Below, in pieces: positions 53,814 to 61,972 of a stretch of 64,000 nucleotides of DNA (position 1 is its first letter; each line of letters starts with the position of its first letter). A program made the translations under genes and the position numbers. The notes beneath the pieces are model-generated. The model was not told the origin of the DNA and did no database searches. It saw nothing but the letters and a program-made list of their open reading frames with translations. Origin of the DNA: Cellulomonas terrae (GTDB lineage: Bacteria; Actinomycetota; Actinomycetes; Actinomycetales; Cellulomonadaceae); NCBI RefSeq assembly GCF_007990265.1, contig NZ_BJWH01000002.1, positions 248,001 to 312,000 of the forward strand. The letters run 5' to 3'.

Positions 53814-55684
53814 ACCGATTCCGGCGCACATTCCACGCGAACGATGAGGGCATCGCCCTCGTGCTCGTCGTCGGCACCATGCTGGTGCTGGCGATGCTGG
53901 CCATGACGGCGCTCGCCTACACGATGTCCGGGCAGAAGTTCGCCCGATACGACCAGGACCACTCGAGCGCCATGACCGCCGCGCAGTCCGGGGTCGACGA
54001 CTTCATCTCGCGGTTGAACCGTGACGACGGCTACTACCGCACGATCGACTGCACGAACCTGGCCTTCAAGGGACCGAACGTCCCCGGGAACACGTGCGGC
54101 TGGACGACCGGCACGCCGGTCGGGTGGCTCCCCGTCGTGCCTGGGACGACGGACCCCCGCGGCGCCTACTTCCACTACGCGCTCGACGCTTCGCGCGCCG
54201 GGACCGAGGGCACGATCACGCTCACCGTCACGGGCAAGGCGAACGGCCGCTACCGCACCGTGGAGGCAGCGGTCGGCAAGGGTGGATCGACCGACTACGT
54301 GTACTACACCGACTTCGAGTCCGCGGACCCGTCGAACGTCCAGGCCTACGGCAGCACGCCGTCTGCCGCCTGCGGGGGCACCGGCTACGCGAACGCCAAG
54401 TACTGGTGGGCGGGCCGCAGCTCCGCGAGCTGCTCGGAGATCACCTTCGTCTCCGGTGACACCCTCGACGGCGCGGTGTTCTCCAACGACTCGGTCCTCT
54501 CCGACGGCGCGACCTTCACCAGCGGCTTCACCACCGCCAACCCGGAGTGCGACAGCGCGACCGTGACCTCGTCGCAGAGCACCTGGAAGTACTGCCTGCG
54601 CAAGACCGGCAGCAACTACGCCACGGCGAACTTCAACGGCGTCAAGCCGCAGTACTCGCGCAACGGGCCCCTGTACCTGGACGACACGTCGGCGGCGTTC
54701 GCCGACTACCCCGGGTGCCACTACACCGGCTCGACCCGCATCATCTTCAACGCGGACGGGACCATGACCGTGTGGAGCAAGACGCTCAACAACGGGGGAG
54801 TGGAGCCCGACGAGATCGCGCCGGCTGGCGGGTCGGAGCCGGACTGCGGCACCGCGACCGCCCTGAACAGCGCCGCCGGTGCAACGGTCGCCGTGCCCGA
54901 CAACATGGTCGTCTACGTCTCGGACAACACGTCGTCGTCGATCTCGAGCGCGCAGTGCGACGCCGGGCAGATCGGTGGGCCGAGCGGCTCGACACTGCCC
55001 CTCGGGACGTACACGAAGGCGATCGCCGCGGGGCGACCGACCGGCAACAACCAGTCGTACACGTACGACCGGACGATGACCGAGACCACGAAGTACTGCC
55101 AGGTGGGCAACCTGTACGTGCAGGGTGTGGTCAAGGGTCGCGTGACCCTGGCCTCGTCGCAGTCCGTGATCACCACGGGCGACCTGGTGCTCGCCGGCGG
55201 GCTGAACGGCACCGACATGCTCGGTCTCGTCGCGACGAACTCGGTCGAGGTGTACCACCCCTGGATGATGCGGGTGAACGGCCCGTCGTCCGGCTGCCCG
55301 GCGTCCACCTGCAAGTGGGCCACGTCGGCGTCGGAGGTGGGGGAGGTCGTGGGCTGGCCGGTCCACTACGCCGACCCCACCGGTGCCGTCACGGTCTCGG
55401 GGCTCAACATCATGGGTTCCATCCAGACGCTCCAGCACTCGTTCTACGTCCAGCAGTACAACGAGGGCGACACCGAGGGCCTGCTGCAGGTCAACGGGTC
55501 CATCGCCCAGCGCTGGCGCGGCATCGTCGGTACCGGCAACGGCAACACGGGCTACCTGAAGAACTACGTGTACGACAGCAGGCTCAAGTACGCCGCGCCG
55601 CCGTACTTCCCTCGCTGGGTCAATGCCCAGTGGTCGCAGCGGTACTTCGGCGAGATCACCACGCCGCAGGCCGTCCGGAGCTGA
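53810..55684 (+). CDS. PilX/GspK-like large pilus-associated protein
   Basis: The 624-aa product has a leader MNRFRRTFHANDEG (G14) followed by IALVLVVGTMLVLAMLAMTA. Position +5 is leucine, not glutamate, as in GspK/PilX-type pseudopilins that cap the fibre. The large extracellular part (~50-624) is rich in Ser/Thr/Gly/Asn with many cysteines and aromatic turns, and its C-terminal half resembles a repetitive beta-helix (VQGVVKGRVTLASSQSVITT, VNGSIAQRWRGIVGTGN). The GTG start overlaps the PilW-like gene. It likely forms the tip with the two preceding proteins; the fold is inferred only. Confidence 0.85.
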   Translation: MNRFRRTFHANDEGIALVLVVGTMLVLAMLAMTALAYTMSGQKFARYDQDHSSAMTAAQSGVDDFISRLNRDDGYYRTIDCTNLAFKGPNVPGNTCGWTTGTPVGWLPVVPGTTDPRGAYFHYALDASRAGTEGTITLTVTGKANGRYRTVEAAVGKGGSTDYVYYTDFESADPSNVQAYGSTPSAACGGTGYANAKYWWAGRSSASCSEITFVSGDTLDGAVFSNDSVLSDGATFTSGFTTANPECDSATVTSSQSTWKYCLRKTGSNYATANFNGVKPQYSRNGPLYLDDTSAAFADYPGCHYTGSTRIIFNADGTMTVWSKTLNNGGVEPDEIAPAGGSEPDCGTATALNSAAGATVAVPDNMVVYVSDNTSSSISSAQCDAGQIGGPSGSTLPLGTYTKAIAAGRPTGNNQSYTYDRTMTETTKYCQVGNLYVQGVVKGRVTLASSQSVITTGDLVLAGGLNGTDMLGLVATNSVEVYHPWMMRVNGPSSGCPASTCKWATSASEVGEVVGWPVHYADPTGAVTVSGLNIMGSIQTLQHSFYVQQYNEGDTEGLLQVNGSIAQRWRGIVGTGNGNTGYLKNYVYDSRLKYAAPPYFPRWVNAQWSQRYFGEITTPQAVRS

Positions 55685-55735
55685 GACTCGCGACGGGCCG
55701 CGTCGCAGGTCACGCCGATCGGTCCGCCGGACTCA

Positions 55736-55778
55736 GGTCGATGCCCGCAGATGCCGAGAGCATCTGCGGGCATCGACC
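55736..55778. terminator. Perfect 19-bp hairpin after the minor pilin operon
   Basis: A 19-nt arm beginning GGTCGATGCCCGCAG (55736-55754) pairs perfectly with 55760-55778 around the loop CGAGA. It is the longest perfect stem seen in the window, about 50 bp after the PilX-like stop. No T-tract follows. It overlaps a weak FliA/WhiG-like element at 55733-55760. Confidence 0.65.
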
Positions 55779-55814
55779 TGCCCCGGCCCCCGACGACCAC
55801 CCCACGCGCTGGAG

Positions 55815-55928
55815 ATGACGACGATGACCCTCGACGGACGCCTGTACCGTGGCCGCGTGCTGCGCAGCTCGACGAGGTCCGACCGTCCTGGCGACATCGT
55901 CGCCCCAGCAGGGACCGCGGCACTGTGA
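55815..55928 (+). CDS. Possible 37-aa leader peptide upstream of the prepilin peptidase
   Basis: A short frame starts at ATG 55815 (or ATG 55824 behind GGAG) and encodes about 37 mainly basic residues beginning MTTMTLDGRLYRGRVL. Its TGA (55926-55928) overlaps the GTG start of the prepilin peptidase in GTGA form, the same arrangement as the coupled genes elsewhere here. This suggests a translated leader that couples ribosomes into the peptidase gene, but the short length makes coding status uncertain. Confidence 0.3.
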   Translation: MTTMTLDGRLYRGRVLRSSTRSDRPGDIVAPAGTAAL

Positions 55929-56710
55929 CGGGTGCGGTGATCGCGTTCGCCGGGCTCCTCGGGCTCGCCGTCGGCTCCTTCCTGAACGTCGTGGTCTGGC
56001 GCGTCCCGCGCGGTGAGTCCGTCGTGCACCCGCCGAGCGCCTGCCCGCGGTGCGGCCACGCGATCCGCAGCCGCGACAACGTGCCGGTCGTCTCGTGGCT
56101 CCTGCTGCACGGACGCTGCCGGGACTGCGACAACCCGATCTCCGCGCGTTACCCGTGGGTCGAGGCCACCACCGGTGTGCTGTTCGCGCTCACGGCCTGG
56201 TTCACGGGCGTGAGCTGGGTGCTTCCTGCGCTGCTGTACCTGGTCGCGATCGCGGTCGCGCTGGCTCTCATCGACATCGACACCAAGCGGCTCCCGGACG
56301 CCATCGTGCTGCCGTCGTACGCCGTGGGACTCGTCCTGCTGACCCTGGCCAGCTGGAACCCCGGCGGGGAGCCTGACTGGGCCGCACTGACGCGCGCGCT
56401 CATCGGCGCGGCCGCGCTGTTCACCGTCTACTTCGTGATGATCATCGTCTACCCGGCCGGCATCGGGTTCGGCGACGTGAAGCTCGCCGGTGTGCTGGGC
56501 TTGTACTTGGGCTGGTTCGGCTGGGGCTCGCTCCTGATCGGCTGGTTCGCCGCGTTCCTGCTGGGCGGGGTGTACGCCGTCGGCCTGATCGTGGCCGGTC
56601 GGGCGGGCCGCAAGTCGGGCATCCCGTTCGGTCCGTGGATGCTCCTCGGCGCCCTCGTCGGCATCGCCGTCGGCGAGCAGGTGTGGGCCTGGTACCTCGA
56701 CGTCCTCTGA
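55925..56710 (+). CDS. pilD: Prepilin peptidase/N-methyltransferase (PilD type)
   Basis: The product is a membrane aspartyl protease that cleaves prepilin leaders after glycine and methylates the new N-terminus. The 261-aa protein has GLAVGSFLNVVVWRVPRGE (~13-31) and the zinc tetracysteine C40/C43 and C65/C68 of the full-length bifunctional type. The catalytic aspartates lie in ALIDIDTKRLPD (D117-D119 region) and GIGFGDVKLAG (D184), with about seven membrane helices. The GTG at 55925 gives the canonical N-terminus; upstream in-frame residues are low complexity. It serves the four prepilin-like proteins upstream. Confidence 0.95.
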   Translation: MTGAVIAFAGLLGLAVGSFLNVVVWRVPRGESVVHPPSACPRCGHAIRSRDNVPVVSWLLLHGRCRDCDNPISARYPWVEATTGVLFALTAWFTGVSWVLPALLYLVAIAVALALIDIDTKRLPDAIVLPSYAVGLVLLTLASWNPGGEPDWAALTRALIGAAALFTVYFVMIIVYPAGIGFGDVKLAGVLGLYLGWFGWGSLLIGWFAAFLLGGVYAVGLIVAGRAGRKSGIPFGPWMLLGALVGIAVGEQVWAWYLDVL

Positions 56711-56745
56711 CGTCCAGGTTCTCGACGACGCCTTGTCCGACGCCC

Positions 56746-56773
56746 TCAAGTCGGGGCACGTCGGTCCCGATAG
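56746..56773 (+). promoter_or_regulatory. FliA/WhiG-like promoter of pilMNO
   Basis: TCAAG (56746-56750), 15 nt, then CCCGATAG (56766-56773), 36 bp before the pilM GTG. The TCAAGTCGGGG start is shared with the pilT element. Confidence 0.7.
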
Positions 56774-56809
56774 GACGAAAGAACTCATCTGAGCGTCGGA
56801 AGGACCCTC

Positions 56810-57874
56810 GTGGCCACCACTCGTGTCATCGGGCTGGACATCGGCTCGTCGTGCGTACGCGCGGCGGAGCTCGAGTTCGGCAACGGCGGGCCGGCAGGCA
56901 AGACGCCGCCGACGCTCGTCCGCTTCGGACAGGTCGCGCTCCCTCTCGGTGCCGTGCGGGACGGCGAGGTCGTCCAGCCGGAGACCGTGTCCAGCGCGCT
57001 GCGCCAGCTCTGGGCGCAGGCGAAGTTCGAGTCGAAGGACGTCGTGATCGGCGTCGGCAACCAGCGCGTGATCGTGCGTGAGCTCGACCTGCCCTGGATG
57101 CCGCTCGCGCAGCTGAAGGCGTCGCTGCCGTTCCAGGTCAGCGAGCTGCTGCCCATGTCGACGGACGACGCGCTGCTCGACTACTTCCCGACGGCCGAGT
57201 ACGACGGCCCGCAGGGTCGGACGGTGCACGGCATGCTCGTGGCCGCGCAGCGCGACACCGTCAACGCGAACGTCATCGCGGTCGAGGGAGCCGGGCTGCG
57301 GCCCCGCATGGTCGACCTCAACGCGTTCGCGCTGCACCGGGCGCTCGCCCGCGGCGAGCTGGCGACATCCACCGCCGCGCTCGTCGACATCGGCGCGACC
57401 ATCACGACGGTCGTCATCTCGGCGCAGGGCTCTCCGCGCCTCGTCCGGTCGCTGCCGACGGGCGGGCAGAACGTGACCGCCGCCGTCGCGAGCGCCCTGG
57501 GCATCTCCGGCCCGGAGGCCGAGATCGTCAAGCGCGAGATCGGCATCGGGTTCGCCGTGGGCGCCGACCGCGCGGATGCCGCCGAGGCGATCAGCACCGT
57601 GGTGCGCGCCCTCGTGGAGTCCGTGCGCAACACCTTCGTGTACTACTCGAGCAACAACCCCGCGGCCGGCATCGACGTGTGCGTCCTGACCGGCGGCGGG
57701 TCCCACCTGCCCGGACTGGGGCAGTACCTGTCGAGCGCGAGCCGGCTCCCCGTGACGCTGGGCGACCCGCTGGCGGGCCTGCGGTCCGCGAAGACGGTCC
57801 AGCGTGACTCTCTGAACGGCCACGAGTCGTTCATCGCCCTCCCCGTCGGACTCGCGTACGGAGTTGCCGCATGA
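56810..57874 (+). CDS. pilM: Type IV pilus assembly protein PilM
   Basis: The product is an actin-like cytoplasmic ATP-binding protein that recruits PilN to the alignment complex. The 354-aa protein starts VATTRVIGLDIGSSCVRAAE, the phosphate-1 loop. It has DLPWMPLAQLKASLPFQVSE (~92-111), a second phosphate loop ALVDIGATITTVV (~191-203) and an adenosine loop VLTGGGSHLPGLGQYL (~295-310). The GTG start follows GGAAGGA. pilN overlaps its stop (ATGA) and pilO follows, in the order known from other type IVa systems. PilP and PilQ are absent, as expected without an outer membrane. Confidence 0.95.
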   Translation: MATTRVIGLDIGSSCVRAAELEFGNGGPAGKTPPTLVRFGQVALPLGAVRDGEVVQPETVSSALRQLWAQAKFESKDVVIGVGNQRVIVRELDLPWMPLAQLKASLPFQVSELLPMSTDDALLDYFPTAEYDGPQGRTVHGMLVAAQRDTVNANVIAVEGAGLRPRMVDLNAFALHRALARGELATSTAALVDIGATITTVVISAQGSPRLVRSLPTGGQNVTAAVASALGISGPEAEIVKREIGIGFAVGADRADAAEAISTVVRALVESVRNTFVYYSSNNPAAGIDVCVLTGGGSHLPGLGQYLSSASRLPVTLGDPLAGLRSAKTVQRDSLNGHESFIALPVGLAYGVAA

Positions 57875-58569
57875 CCACCGTCCTCGAACGCCCGCGATCC
57901 CGGTCCAGCGCCGGCTCCGTGCTCAGCGGTTCGCTCCCGCAGGTCAACCTCCTGCCCCCCGAGGTCAGGGCGGCGCGCGGTCTGAGGAAGACGAAGCAGT
58001 GGCTGGTGATCAGCCTCGTCGTGACGCTGCTCGTCGCCGTCGGTGTGTTCGGCCTCGCGCTGATCTCCTCGGCGACCGCCACCTCCGAGCTGGTGCAGGC
58101 GCAGGAGGAGACCGCGCGTCTGCAGCTCGAGCAGACGAAGTACGCGGAGGTTCCCCAGGTGCTGGGGGTGCTCGAGCAGACGAAGTCGGCCCGCGAGCTC
58201 GGCATGTCCACCGAGGTGCAGTGGAAGCCGTACCTCGACGCCGTGGCAGCGGTCCTGCCTGCCAACGTCAACATCGACACGTTCCAGGTCACGGGCGCGA
58301 CCCCGATGGTCCCGCCCGCAGCCTCGGGCAACCCGCTGCAGGAGCCGAGCGTGGCCACGATCCAGTTCAGCGCCCGCGCCTCGACGGTGCCGGACTCCGC
58401 CGCCTGGATCGACGCCCTCAACTCTGTCCCGGGCTTCGCGGACGCGTGGCTGTCCGCAGCAGCGGTGACCGAGGACGAGACCGGCATCTACTACACGGTC
58501 TCCGGGTCGGTCCAGGTCAGCGAGCTGGCCTACTCCAACCGGTTCGACGCCACCGAAGGTGAGGGCTGA
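57871..58569 (+). CDS. pilN: Type IV pilus assembly protein PilN
   Basis: The product is a bitopic inner-membrane protein that binds PilM through its cytoplasmic N-terminus. The 232-aa sequence has the PilN signature PQVNLLPPEVRAARG (~23-37), one membrane helix (~44-66, WLVISLVVTLLVAVGVFGLA) and a coiled-coil segment (SELVQAQEETARLQLEQTKY, ~72-91). A ferredoxin-like outer domain follows, longer than in Gram-negatives. ATG 57871 overlaps the pilM stop; pilO begins 1 bp after its stop. Confidence 0.92.
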   Translation: MTTVLERPRSRSSAGSVLSGSLPQVNLLPPEVRAARGLRKTKQWLVISLVVTLLVAVGVFGLALISSATATSELVQAQEETARLQLEQTKYAEVPQVLGVLEQTKSARELGMSTEVQWKPYLDAVAAVLPANVNIDTFQVTGATPMVPPAASGNPLQEPSVATIQFSARASTVPDSAAWIDALNSVPGFADAWLSAAAVTEDETGIYYTVSGSVQVSELAYSNRFDATEGEG

Positions 58570-58570
58570 C

Positions 58571-59359
58571 ATGGTCGGCGCCAAGAAGAGCACGTGGATC
58601 GGCGGCACGATCTTCGTCGCGCTCATGATCCTGGTCGCCGCATGGTTCCTGGCGATCTCGCCCACGTTCGCGGCGGCCTCCGAGGTCCGGGCACAGGCGG
58701 AGGCCACGGTGCAGTCGAACGAGATGCTCGAGCTGCAGGTGGCCAAGCTGAAGGCGGACTTCGAGAAGCTGCCCGAGTACAGGGAGGAGCTGGCTGGACT
58801 GCAGGTGCAGATCCCCACCGAACCGCACCTGAGCGACTACCTGCGCCAGCTCGACGCGATCGCGGTCGCGCACAGCGTCACGCTCACGGCCATCAGCCCG
58901 TCGGCACCGCAGGCCGTCGTCGTGACGCCTCCGGTCGCGGACGTCGCCGCCGCACCCGTCGACGGTGCGGCACCGCCCGCGGAGGGTGCCGAGGTGCCCG
59001 CCGCCCCCGTCGCGCCGGAGGTACCCGTCACCCCGAGCGGCTTGACGTCGATCGCCTTCACGCTCACCGCGGTCGGTACCTACGACAACGTCATGGCGTT
59101 CACCTCGGACCTGCAGAACGCGACCCCGCGGCTCTTCCTGGTCACGACCCTGAACGGCACGGCACAGAAGGACACGCCGGCGAGCGGCGGTCGTCCGGCC
59201 ACCGTGCCCGGCGACGTCGAGCTGGTCATCGGCGGCTTGGTGTACGCCATGCCGGACGCACTCGCCGTGCCCCCCGTGGTCGACCCGAACGCAGCTCCGC
59301 CCGCGCTGCCGGGTGCAGTCCCGGGCAAGAACCCGCTCGTGCCCATCGTCGGGCGCTGA
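58571..59359 (+). CDS. pilO: Type IV pilus assembly protein PilO
   Basis: The product is the partner of PilN in the membrane alignment complex. The 262-aa protein has a membrane helix at ~9-28, a coiled coil (EATVQSNEMLELQVAKLKAD, ~43-62), LQVQIPTEPHLSDYLRQLDA (~76-95), and a Pro/Ala/Val-rich insertion (~117-155). A ferredoxin-like C-terminal domain has GTYDNVMAFTSDLQNATPRL. ATG 58571 lies 1 bp after pilN; GTG 58559 is in frame. It is the last gene of the pilus locus, closed by a strong terminator. Confidence 0.9.
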   Translation: MVGAKKSTWIGGTIFVALMILVAAWFLAISPTFAAASEVRAQAEATVQSNEMLELQVAKLKADFEKLPEYREELAGLQVQIPTEPHLSDYLRQLDAIAVAHSVTLTAISPSAPQAVVVTPPVADVAAAPVDGAAPPAEGAEVPAAPVAPEVPVTPSGLTSIAFTLTAVGTYDNVMAFTSDLQNATPRLFLVTTLNGTAQKDTPASGGRPATVPGDVELVIGGLVYAMPDALAVPPVVDPNAAPPALPGAVPGKNPLVPIVGR

Positions 59360-59376
59360 CGAGCCGTTGAGCGAAC

Positions 59377-59410
59377 GTCCACCCTCCGGGCCCCGGCCCG
59401 GAGGGTGGAC
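59377..59410 (+). terminator. Terminator of pilMNO
   Basis: A 16-bp perfect stem starting GTCCACCCTCCGGGCC (59377-59392) pairs with 59395-59410, 17 bp after the pilO stop and 23 bp before the aroC start. It separates the pilus locus from the shikimate genes. Confidence 0.75.
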
Positions 59411-59433
59411 CTCGTCATGGGAGGATCCGTCAC

Positions 59434-60624
59434 ATGCTGCGTTGGTTGACCTCCGGTGAGTCGCACGGTCCGGCGCTCGTCGGCATCCTCGAGGGGATCC
59501 CCGCGGGCGTCGAGGTCACGAGCACGGACGTGCAGGCTGCGCTGGCTCGTCGTCGGCTCGGGTACGGACGTGGCGCCCGCATGAAGTTCGAGCAGGACGA
59601 GGTCCGGATCCTCGGCGGCGTACGGCATGGGCTCACCCAGGGCGGCCCGGTGGCCATCGAGGTCGGCAACACCGAGTGGCCCAAGTGGGTCGACGTCATG
59701 GCGTCGGATCCCGTCGAGGACGCCGATGTGCTCAACCGGGCGCGGAACGCGCCGCTCACCCGGCCGAGGCCGGGGCACGCGGACCTCGTCGGGATGCGCA
59801 AGTACGGCTTCGACGATGCGCGGCCCGTGCTCGAGCGCGCCAGCGCCCGCGAGACCGCCACGCGCGTCGCCCTCGGGACCGTCGCGGCGCACCTGCTCGA
59901 GCAGGCTGCCGGCATCCGTCTCGTGTCCCACGTCGTCGGGATCGGGCCGGTCGCGGTGCCCCAGGGCGCGCAGCTCCCGACGCCTGACGACGCAGGCGCG
60001 CTCGACGCCGACCCCGTGCGCTGCTTCGACCCGGCCAGCTCCGCGGCGATGGTCGCCGAGATCGACGAGTGCCACAAGGACGGTGACACCCTCGGTGGCG
60101 TCGTCGAGGTCCTGGCCTACGGGGTGCCGTCGGGCCTCGGCTCGTACGTGCACAGCGACCGTCGGCTCGACGCCCGCCTCGCGGGCGCGCTCATGGGCAT
60201 CCAGGCGATCAAGGGTGTCGAGGTGGGCGACGGCTTCCTCACAGCGACGCGCCGCGGCTCGCTGGCGCACGACGAGATGGAGCGCGACGCGAGCGGACGC
60301 ATCGTGCGCCGGACCAACCGGGCGGGCGGTCTCGAGGGTGGTATGACCAACGGTGAGATCCTGCGGGTCCGTGCCGCGATGAAGCCGATATCCACGGTCC
60401 CGCGGGCGCTGGCCACCGTCGACACCGCCACCGGTGAGCCCGCGAAGGCGCAGCACCAGCGCTCGGACGTCTGTGCCGTGCCTCCTGCGGCGGTCGTCGC
60501 GGAGGCGATGGTCGCGCTCGTCCTGGCCGATGCGCTTCTCGAGAAGACAGGCGGCGACTCGGTCGCCGAGGTCCGGCGCAACCTCGCCGCGTACCTCGAG
60601 GCGATCCCGGACCTGCTCGCCTGA
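59434..60624 (+). CDS. aroC: Chorismate synthase
   Basis: The product converts 5-enolpyruvylshikimate 3-phosphate to chorismate with reduced FMN. The 396-aa protein starts [20 protein letters not shown], the first family signature. It contains [19 protein letters not shown] (~40-58), [11 protein letters not shown] (~135-145), [20 protein letters not shown] (~235-254) and [18 protein letters not shown] (~305-322). The ATG follows GGGAGG. It reopens the shikimate gene order after the pilus locus; its product also feeds PabB. Confidence 0.97.
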   Translation: MLRWLTSGESHGPALVGILEGIPAGVEVTSTDVQAALARRRLGYGRGARMKFEQDEVRILGGVRHGLTQGGPVAIEVGNTEWPKWVDVMASDPVEDADVLNRARNAPLTRPRPGHADLVGMRKYGFDDARPVLERASARETATRVALGTVAAHLLEQAAGIRLVSHVVGIGPVAVPQGAQLPTPDDAGALDADPVRCFDPASSAAMVAEIDECHKDGDTLGGVVEVLAYGVPSGLGSYVHSDRRLDARLAGALMGIQAIKGVEVGDGFLTATRRGSLAHDEMERDASGRIVRRTNRAGGLEGGMTNGEILRVRAAMKPISTVPRALATVDTATGEPAKAQHQRSDVCAVPPAAVVAEAMVALVLADALLEKTGGDSVAEVRRNLAAYLEAIPDLLA

Positions 60625-60685
60625 CTCAACTTTCGCGACGCCCGTGCCGAGGTACAGGGAGCAGATCGTCGTCGGAAGGTACTCC

Positions 60686-61972
60686 GTGAGCTCGTCCCCG
60701 TCCGGCTCGCCCGCGCCTGTCAGCGCGTCCCACCGATGGCTGCGGGCCGAGCTCGACCGGCTCGACGCACAGCACCCTCGGGTGCACAGGGCTGTGCGGG
60801 CCCTGTGGCTGCGCCCTGTGCCCTTCGTGATCGTGCTGAGCGTCCTCGCGGAAGGCGCCCTGGGCGCCGTGATCAGTGGTGGCGACGCCGCGTGGTTCCG
60901 GGACGCGGGGGTCGACATGGTCGGCCCCGGCTTCCTCGACGTGTTCTCTCAGTCGGGTCTCCAGATCGGTCCGCTCTACCTGCTGGCGCTCGGCCTCGCC
61001 ACCAGGGTGCTGGAGGCCCTCGGACTCCCGGTCCTGTTCACCCTGGCGGCGGCGCAGGCGGCGGGCGTGGCGTGGTTCGCGCTGTGGACCGCGCGCCGGG
61101 TCGCGCAGGCCGTCGGGGCGGCCGTGCTACCGGTGCAGTGGGCCCTCGGTCTGACGCTCGCCCTCGGCGGGTTCCTCGCGGAGGGCATCGGGAACGGTCA
61201 TCCCGAGGAGATCCTCATCGGGCTCCTGCTCGCGAACGCCGCCCTCGTCACGTCGTCCGGGCGACATGCCCTCGCGGGCCTGCTCGTCGGCCTGGCCACC
61301 GGGGTGAAGCAGTGGGGAATCATCGGTGCCGGCATCCTGGTCCACGGACGCCGGCTGCGCGGGACCGTCGTCGGTTCCCTCGTGGTCGCCGGGGTCGTGG
61401 CGGCCGTCTATCTGCCGTTCGCCCTCGGTGGCGAGATGAACACCTTCGACATGGCATGGGGGATACCGGACAGCTCGCTGCTCGCGACCATCGCCGGATG
61501 GACGGGCGGCTCCGACTGGACGCTGCGCTTGGTGCAGGGCGCCGCCGCTGGTCTGGTGGGCACCGCGATCGCGTGGCGTCGGCGGGGATCGCCCTTGGTC
61601 GCGATCATCGGGGTCATCAGCACGCGGCTGCTCCTCGACCCTCTCCGGCTCACGTACTACTCGGGCCCGCTCGTCGCCGTGGGGGTGCTCTGGATGTGGA
61701 CGTCCGACATCCCCGTCGTCCGGCGCTGGCGGCTCGCCGTGACGCTGTGCATGCCCGCGGTCGTGCTCGCGCCGTACCTCCTTCCGCGCCCCACGCTGTG
61801 GCACGTCGGTGACGTCCTGCTCCTGCTGGTGCCGGTGGCCTGTCTCGTCGTCGAGGCCCGAGCAGGCCGCTCCCGGATGGTGGGCGACGACCTGATCCCC
61901 CAGGTGCCAGCGACTACCCTTCCTCCGTGCCCGACTCCCGCAGCGCCGCCCCTGGTCCGCGCGTCGTCCTGA
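60686..61972 (+). CDS. Polytopic membrane protein (GT87/DUF2029-like)
   Basis: The 428-aa product has about nine to ten hydrophobic helices after a ~50-residue cytoplasmic head. The segment IGNGHPEEILIGLLLANAAL (~172-191) and the repeated Trp/Gly loops recall polyprenyl-phosphate-dependent mannosyltransferases of the GT87/DUF2029 group, such as mycobacterial PimE. The catalytic Asp region is not certain, so this is tentative. The GTG at 60686 follows GGAAGG. Its 3' end overlaps aroK by 46 bp in another frame and contains the aroK promoter. It interrupts aroC-aroK, which are adjacent in many actinobacteria. Confidence 0.78.
   Translation: MSSSPSGSPAPVSASHRWLRAELDRLDAQHPRVHRAVRALWLRPVPFVIVLSVLAEGALGAVISGGDAAWFRDAGVDMVGPGFLDVFSQSGLQIGPLYLLALGLATRVLEALGLPVLFTLAAAQAAGVAWFALWTARRVAQAVGAAVLPVQWALGLTLALGGFLAEGIGNGHPEEILIGLLLANAALVTSSGRHALAGLLVGLATGVKQWGIIGAGILVHGRRLRGTVVGSLVVAGVVAAVYLPFALGGEMNTFDMAWGIPDSSLLATIAGWTGGSDWTLRLVQGAAAGLVGTAIAWRRRGSPLVAIIGVISTRLLLDPLRLTYYSGPLVAVGVLWMWTSDIPVVRRWRLAVTLCMPAVVLAPYLLPRPTLWHVGDVLLLLVPVACLVVEARAGRSRMVGDDLIPQVPATTLPPCPTPAAPPLVRASS
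61915..61920 (+). promoter_or_regulatory. Leaderless -10 element of aroK
   Basis: TACCCT ends 6 nt before the aroK GTG at 61927, inside the coding sequence of the preceding membrane protein gene. No Shine-Dalgarno sequence is present. Confidence 0.45.
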
